Made by a program: the position numbers and the translations under genes | Notes under the pieces: model-generated | Databases searched by the model: none | The model's input: only the letters and a program-made list of their open reading frames with translations | What the model was told of the DNA's origin: nothing | Source: Dipteronia dyeriana | Lineage: Eukaryota > Streptophyta > Magnoliopsida > Sapindales > Sapindaceae | Reading direction: 5' to 3' | Length of the DNA stretch: 64,000 bases | Assembly: GCA_032871835.1 (NCBI GenBank) | Contig: CM065297.1 | Location: 67,753,253-67,817,252 of the forward strand | Shown here: positions 57,375 through 64,000 of the stretch, piece by piece | Layout: every line of letters begins with the position of its first letter | How positions within the stretch are numbered: the first letter of the stretch is position 1

Positions 57375-60300
57375 ATCTCCTACTTGCTCTATAGGAAATG
57401 TGTCATATCTCTTATCCCCATATTCTCCAGGTGTCCATCAAAACTCTTTTGTGAAAGAGCTTTTGTGAAGGGATCCGCTAGATTATGTGCTGACGTGATC
57501 TTGGTAATAGACACGTCACACATATGCACAATTTCCCTCAGAAGGTGATACTTTCTTTCCTTGTGTTTACCTCTGTTATGACTTCTTAGTTCTCTCGAAT
57601 TAGCCACTGCTCCACTATTGTCACAATATATAGTGATCTGCTTATTCGTATATTGAACCACTTCCAAGTCAATCAAGAATTTATGGAGCCAGACAGCCTC
57701 TTTAGCAGCCTCACATGTGGCAACATACTCGGCTTACATGGTGGAATCAGCAATACAAGATTATTTGATACTCCTCCATATGACTGCCCCTCCTCCAATA
57801 GTAAACACAGATTCTGAGGTTGATCTCCTAGAGTCAGACACTGACTGAAAATCAGAATATGTATAACCAATAGGAATTAAATCCCCTCTAGAGTATCCAA
57901 GCATATATAATCTCTCGTTCTACTAAGATACTTGAAAATATGCTTGACTGTCGTTTAGTGATCAAAACCAGGTTTCGATTAAAACCTACTAACTATGCCC
58001 ACAACAAAACAAATATCTGGTCTAGTACAAAGCATTGCATACATGAGACTTCCAACTGCTGATGCGTATGGAATCCTACTCATGAATTGCTCTTTATACT
58101 CATTATTAGGAACTTGTTCCTTAGAAAGCTTGATTCCATGTCTGAAAGATAACATACCTTTCTTGGAATATTGCATGGAAAACTTATACAAGATTTTATC
58201 TTTGTATGAAGCTTAGGATAATGCAATCGTTCTATTCTTTCTATCTCTTATGTCTTGGATACCAATAATATAAATTGCTTCTGCTAAGTCCTTCATATCA
58301 AATTTTTTTGCTAACCATTCTTTTACTGATGTCAATACACCTACGTCATTTCCGATGAGTAGTATATCATTAACGTGAAGAACAAGAAAAACCAACTTGT
58401 CACCTTTAATCCTTTTGTATACACATGGTTCATCAAGGTTTTGAATAAATCCAAAACTTTTCACGGCTTGAAAGAACCTTATGTTGCAAGATTTGGATGC
58501 TTGCTTTAATCCATATGTGGATCTTTGCAACTTGCATACTCTTTCCTCTTGGCATTTTTCAATGAATCCTTCTGGTTGCATCATATAGATGCTTTCGTCA
58601 AGACTTCCATTAATGAAAGCTGTGTTGACGTCCATTTGCCAAATCTCTAGGCCTAGAGATGTCGTAATGGGTAAGAGTATCCTAATGGATTAAAGAACGA
58701 CCACAGGAGAGAAGGTTTCTTCATAATCGATACCTTTCTTCTGTGTGTAACCTTTAGCTACCAATCAGGCTTTAAAGGTTTCCACATTTCCATCCATTCC
58801 TCTCTTCCTCTTGTATACCCACTTGCACCCAATGGGTTTTATCCCTTTAGGTAAGTCCACAAGATACTAGACATTGTTTTTGAAAATAGATTCAATTTCG
58901 GATTGCACTGCCTTTTGCCAACGGCGACAATCAACATCTTCCATTGCTTCCTTGTACGTATAGGGATCATCATCGTTCGGGAGATTCTCTACAGATTCTC
59001 CTAGACTGATGTATCTCTCAAGTTGTCTACTTACCCTTCTACTACGATGAGGTATGGTAGATTGTTGATCTTGTGTTATTGCAAAACTTACAATTGGGCT
59101 AGGTTGTGAAACCTCTTGTGAAATTGTATCTCATGAAATATCATTTATAACAATTCTACATTTAGGAACAAAATTATTCATATAGTCCCTTTCCAGAAAT
59201 TCAGTATTTGTTGAAACAAATACTTTAAGATCTGAAGGATTATATAAATAATATCCTTTTGTTCCTTTTGGATACCCTACAAATATGTATGTTTTTGAAG
59301 AGGACTCCATCTTTTCTGTCTTTCCTTATCTCACGTGCACAGGACATCAAAATATCCTTAGGTGTTGTAAACTAGGCTTTCGCCCGGTCCATAACTCATG
59401 CGGTATTTTAGTAACTGACTTAGACAGTACATCTTTTAGAATGTGAATGGCAGTTTGTAAAGCATATCCCAAAAATAATTAGGAAGCGTTGAATAACTCA
59501 GCATAGACCTAACCATGTCTACAAGAGTTCTATTTCTACTTTTGCCACCTCATTTTGTTGAGGTGTATCTGGTGCAGAAAACTGAGAAATTATCCCATTA
59601 TCAATAAGATATTGCTGAAACTCACCAGATAGATATTCTCCACCATGATCAGACCCCAAGATTTTATGTGTTTCTCAAACTGATTTTCTATTTCAACTTT
59701 AAATGCTTTGAACATGTCAAAAGCATCCGACCTATGTCTCGTGTAATACACATTGCCAAATCATGAGTAATCATATCCACCTCTAGCATGAATGCTTATA
59801 GGACCACACACATCAATGTGTATCAATCTTAAACATTTGATGGATCTTATGCCTTTGGTCGTGAACGACCTTTTGGTCATTTTACTTTCCAAACGTGATT
59901 CACAAGTTGGTAGATCATCAACATTTAAGTCACTTAGAGGTCTGTCACTAACCAATCTTTTTATCCTATTAAGGTTAATATGACCTAGGCACAAATGCCA
60001 TAGGTAGGTTTTATCTTTTGATAATTTTACTCTTTTATGATTAGGTTCCGTTGATTCTGTGTCTAACAGGTGAGAGATATTTCTATTCAAATAGAATAAA
60101 CCATTTTCCAATGTACCTTTGCAAATAATTTTGTAATTCTTACTAATAACAAAAGCTTTATTAAAAGTAACCGAATAACCAAATTTAGTTAAACAAGAAA
60201 CTGAAATTAAATTCCTCTTGAATTGAGGTTCATAATAAATGTCTTTTAAATCTAAATGCCTATTAGAATCTAAACTAATTCTAATATCTCCCACTAAACT

Positions 60301-61590
60301 AGCAGACACCAATGCTTCATTGCCTAAACGCAAGTTGAATTCACTCTCATTAAACCTTCTCATTTCCTTGAACCCCTATAAGGAAAAACAAACATGATTA
60401 GTGGCTCCAGAATCTATGATCCAAGAATCCATAGAATCCGCCAAAAAACATGTTTCAAGATAATAAATATTACCTTCTTCCTTCCTGTCCTGAGACTTTG
60501 GGCAATTTCTTTTCCAATGTCTCTTTTCACCATAAAGGAAACACTTCCCTTTGATCTTAGTTACTTTCTTTGTCTCTTTCTTAGTAGGTTCTAGTTGTTT
60601 TTTCTTCTGTTTTTTCTTGACCTTCTTGCGGGTCTTAACAGTAGCAAATTTACCTATGGTATGCATCTCTTGACCCTTGCCTTTCAAAAGTTTTTTTTCG
60701 ACGCTTTGAACATCTCGCATCATGCCTTGCAAGGTGTATTCCTTATTATTCAAGGTGTAGTCCAACTTGAATTGATCAAAGGAATCTGATAGTGAGTTAA
60801 CAATCATGTCAATTTTCATCTCACCATATATCTCAAAACCATTCAGTTCAGCAATGTTGAGATGTGCTATGACTTTCATTATGTGATCTTTCACAGTCTG
60901 TCCAGGTCTCATCCTAAGATAAATGAAGGCAGTCACAACCTCTCTCTTAGTCACCCTAGACCTCATAGCAAACATCTACTTTAGAGACATCATTATATCG
61001 GCAACAGTTTCCATTTCTTCATGTTGTTGTCGCAACATGTCGGAGATGGTGGTCATAATGTAACATTTAGCCATCTCATCTGAAGACTCCCACTACTGAT
61101 ACTCATCTCTTTGCTTCTGAGTAGATTCATTAGTAGCAGTAGGTAGTTTAGCAGTTCACAAAATGAACTTATGCTTTTCGGATTGCAACAAAAGTCTAAT
61201 TATCCTTTTCCATGTGACATAATTATCACCAGTTAAAGTATTATCTTTTGGGATGTTGATTAGGGATGGGGTCAAGATTTCTGAACAATAACAAAAATTA
61301 TATAAGTAAATAATCATGATAAAGCACTTTCGAATATTTATCTTGAATTAAAAATAATTCAATCGTAAAATTACACGATGATCCAAAACCCATAAATGTC
61401 ACATCACATTTAGGAGTTCGCAACATTTACTAGTTGGACTAGGTCCCACCTAATTGTTAACATAACAACCAACGTTTTCAATTTTAGCCTTACGATTTTA
61501 TTGACAAGAACTCTTGGGAGGATATTAATAAAATCACATTGAGTGTTTTACCAAGTTATCGACCTTCAATATATTCCCTCACGAATATCC
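57375..61590 (-). pseudogene. copia copy 2 gag-pol internal region
   Basis: Better preserved than copy 1. On -: gag with a UBN2 region (60975-60700; FIYLRMRPGQTVKDHIMKV), zinc knuckle KCFLYGEKRHWKRNCPKSQ (second Cys is Tyr, Gly-His is Arg-His) and protease SWIIDSGATNHVC (60410-60376). Pre-integrase is open at 60363-59761 (YLWHLCLGHINLNRIKRL, LPTCESRLESK), with integrase remnants to ~59300. RT lies at 58870-57979 (QMDVNTAFINGSLDESIYMM, LKQASKSCNIRF, HVNDILLIGN in place of YVDDILLIGN) and RNase H at 57676-57389 (IYCDNSGAVANS, HNLADPFTKAL). Stops and frameshifts separate the domains. Confidence 0.88.
61586..61590. repeat. target duplication TATCC, left of solo LTR
   Basis: tatcc precedes TGTTGTGATT at 61591 and is repeated exactly at 63841-63845 after CCCTACA. 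The pre-insertion site matches copy 1's leader near 45288-45294. Confidence 0.9.
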
Positions 61591-63840
61591 TGTTGTGATT
61601 CTGCTCGATAGCAAGAGTATAATAATGTATTTGACAATCTTTTCATTTTAATAAAGTGATTTCAAGTTTAACAAATCTTAAAGCATTTATAGTTAAATTA
61701 TTGTAATTGTCAAAAGTAATTAATCATAAGGTCAAAAGACTATGAGAAAAGAAGAATTGTTCATACATTTGGATATGTATGAGGTAGACACAATTTTTTA
61801 GTTAGTATTGAATAATATTCGCAACTTAAGATAAAGGTTGGGCGCATTTATCTTGTTAAATTTGTAGATTCTTTTGCTAGCATTTGAGTGGGATCAAATG
61901 TGTTATGATGAGTTTAAAATCATCAAAGTGTGGTGTCTTTTGGCAAAAGACTGTAGTGCACTAGGTGCATTGAATTGGATCACAATGAAATACTTTATCT
62001 AGAACCATCAATGGATAAAAGTTTTCATTTGAAGACAATCAGAGAGTCTATCTTAATCCTGAGATAAATGATGAACTTATGGTTGCAAGTGTTATCATTT
62101 GAGCTATCATTGAGTACGATTATATAGCATAGTCTATCCTCGATAGTTTGGTGGTATTCGTTACTTAATCGATAGAGCACTTCATTTATAGATATTGACA
62201 TCGTGGCTCCATTTATAAAATGAGAGTAGAATATCATCATATAGATGTTTTGAGGTATTGGATATTAAATCTTAACGTTAAGTTTTCAATAGTGTCTATT
62301 GAAACATGGCTTCTGGACAAGTCAAAATATCCAAGTTCAAAATGTGGTCATATGAGTAAATATGGTAACTTGGAGAGCTATATGCGGTCTATGAGCTCTT
62401 GGCGATTATTGATATTTTTCATTAGCATACACTTTCTCCAATAAGGTTGTTTAGGGTATGACTAAGAAATATTAACTTATTTTGTGTTTATTTACGAGTT
62501 CAATTTTAGTTCTTTAGTGGAAATTACTAAAATTAATAGATCGGACCTAAGTGAATCATTTATTGATTATGATTGGGTAGTGTCTATTGGAGCTTAAATT
62601 TAGATAGCTGGCCAAGATCCCCAATCCACACGAACTTGATATATTCTACCGAACCAATTTAAAGGTCCATCTAGAATTGTATTAAGGCATGTGAACTTGT
62701 TTCTTTTGTAAGGATGTGTCTAATTCACATGTGGAATTTATGTTAAGGTCCAATGGATTTAATAAAAAAAGAAAAATAATATATATGCCTAGGTAATGGT
62801 GTTGGGCAGCAAAGCTATATAGTTTAGCTTAATTATAATTTTTTTATTTTATTATTTAATTAAATGGAAATTAATTAATTTGGTAATTAATTAATTATTT
62901 AACTAAAAGTCAAAATCTTTTTCCTAGTAGGAGATGGTCGCCTAATATTATACAATTGTTGGCAGTATAATTAATATTAAAGATTATATTTGATAAGTAG
63001 ATAAATAATAGGAATTATTTATCTAGTCAAATTAGGAAATCTTTAATATGGTTACAAATATTCTAATAAGTTGGATTAGAAGTCTTGGTGAAGTGTAGAA
63101 TTCTTCTTTGAAAAGGATTCTTAACTACCAAGTAAATCCACATAAGGAAAGGATTCTTGCCAACCTAGTAAATCCTTCTTAGGAGTGGATTTATGATCAG
63201 ATATATACCACCTCATATTTTTCGACCAGCCCTACGATTTTATGAGAAAAAAATTCGGCCAAGTAAGGTGATTTTCTAAGAGAGAATTCAGCCTAGCAAG
63301 AGAGAATTTTGAAGGAGAAAAATTTAGATTTTTATTCTAGACAAAATTCGATCAACTCATAAAAAAAGGGTGTAGAATTCGGACAAGGAGAAGAAAAAAA
63401 AAGGAATGTTTTTATTTTTGATAGTACACTAGTATCCTTTACATCAAAAGGGTTATGTGTACAAAATCAAATCGGGTTCATGCGAGTTTCAATCAAGTAG
63501 ATTGATAATTCACAAGTAACCGTACGTTCTTGGATTTTTCTCTTGGAGGATTATTGTAACTAATAAAGAAAAAGATTTTGTTTGTTTCCATCTTCAGGTA
63601 TACAATTTAAAGAACGGGAGCCCACACTCTTTGGTGATTCACGTCCGTGATTGGATTGGAAGATCTTACGGATTCAATTCGGCGCTTGTTCAATCGTCAC
63701 GAGAAAAATGTACGATACTTTTATATACATCAATTAATCTATGGTTAAGGTTCGTGTTAATATAAAGGGAAAAAAAATTATTTATACAGAAACCCTAATT
63801 TTTAATTTTTCACGTTTCCGCTGCGTGTATTTTCCCTACA
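61591..63840 (+). mobile_element. solo LTR of the same copia family, inverted
   Basis: This is a 2250-bp sequence with TG...CA ends (TGTTGTGATT...TTTTCCCTACA) and a perfect 5-bp target duplication (TATCC). It matches the reverse complement of LTR-A along its length. It sits in the leader of copia copy 2 in the opposite orientation to the host copy. No internal region is present, so it arose by recombination between the two LTRs of a later insertion. Confidence 0.92.
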
Positions 63841-63845
63841 TATCC

Positions 63846-64000
63846 CTCCTTTGGGAGTAAACATTGTTTGGGTTAACTGTCTAGTCTATCCTTATAAGGA
63901 AGTATTTTGATAAATTCCATTCATGAATGCCTCTTGGGAGGTTATTACACGAAACATAAAGCCCAACTAAACTTGGAGGCCGTTGGTGTTCTAAAACACC
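63846..64000 (-). other. copia copy 2 leader, continued
   Basis: Continues the leader of copia copy 2 after the solo LTR and matches 45293-45445 of copy 1 (gtttgggttaactgtctagt, cctcttgggaggttattaca). The element runs off the window. Confidence 0.8.

Larger units (their letters stand above)
38746..64000 (-). mobile_element. tandem complex of one Ty1-copia family (LTR - internal 1 - LTR - internal 2)
   Basis: Reading on +, there is an LTR (38746-41066), internal copy 1 on - (41067-46386), a second LTR (46387-57374, interrupted), then internal copy 2 on - (57375 to beyond 64000, interrupted). Both LTRs are followed on the right by the complement of a PPT (caagt(a/g)ggagat read on -) and RNase H. 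The central LTR therefore serves as 5' LTR for copy 1 and 3' LTR for copy 2. LTRs of about 2.3 kb are long for copia. An Athila-like element and a solo LTR are nested inside. The right end of the complex is outside the window. Confidence 0.88.

Overview
The window is plant nuclear DNA, most likely from a eudicot. The evidence is a spliced nuclear gene for a plastid-targeted protein with GT-AG introns, plant Ty1-copia and Ty3-gypsy lineages (Tat and Athila), a FAR1/MULE-type transposase relic, MITE-like elements and long AT-rich stretches. No species can be named from the sequence alone. No bacterial operon, CRISPR array, rRNA or intact tRNA was seen.

Layout. (1) 1-4261: the 3' part of a degraded Ty1-copia element on + (gag, protease, integrase, RT, RNase H, 3' LTR). 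(2) 4262-13160: AT-rich spacer with three ~130-bp tandem repeats, a FAR1/MULE transposase pseudogene on - (7890-9893) and a MITE-like element (12409-13067). (3) 13161-26158: a terminal-inverted-repeat element (element A) split by a complete but dead Tat-lineage gypsy retrotransposon (13748-25417, target duplication ATATT). The Tat element has two RNase H domains, a 7 x 91-bp minisatellite and an antisense gene with apparent introns. (4) 26345-30681: the only convincing host gene, ten exons and 323 codons. It encodes an FtsH-like (M41-type) zinc-protease domain protein without an AAA module, resembling the plant 'stress regulated protein' family. (5) 31536-32415: a second copy of the same TIR element (element B), so the gene is bracketed by two family members. 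(6) ~32600-38745: a second, more decayed Tat-like gypsy element on +, cut by the next insertion. (7) 38746-64000: a tandem complex of one Ty1-copia family on - with ~2.3-kb LTRs, arranged LTR - internal 1 - LTR - internal 2. The central LTR is interrupted by an Athila-like gypsy element (47890-56550). The leader of the second copia copy is interrupted by a solo LTR of the same copia family in the opposite orientation (61591-63840, target duplication TATCC).

The host gene works alone here; everything else is mobile DNA at different stages of decay. Every retrotransposon is visibly defective: stop codons, frameshifts, lost catalytic residues in the Tat integrase and in both copia reverse transcriptases, and complete absence of reverse transcriptase in the Athila-like element. 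The least ordinary parts are the antisense, apparently spliced Tat gene, the RT-less Athila-like element with an unrecognised cysteine-rich ORF, the exact-period minisatellite, and the triplicated intron segment in the host gene. Positions and reading frames were worked out by eye; all similarity statements rest on recognised motifs, not on searches.
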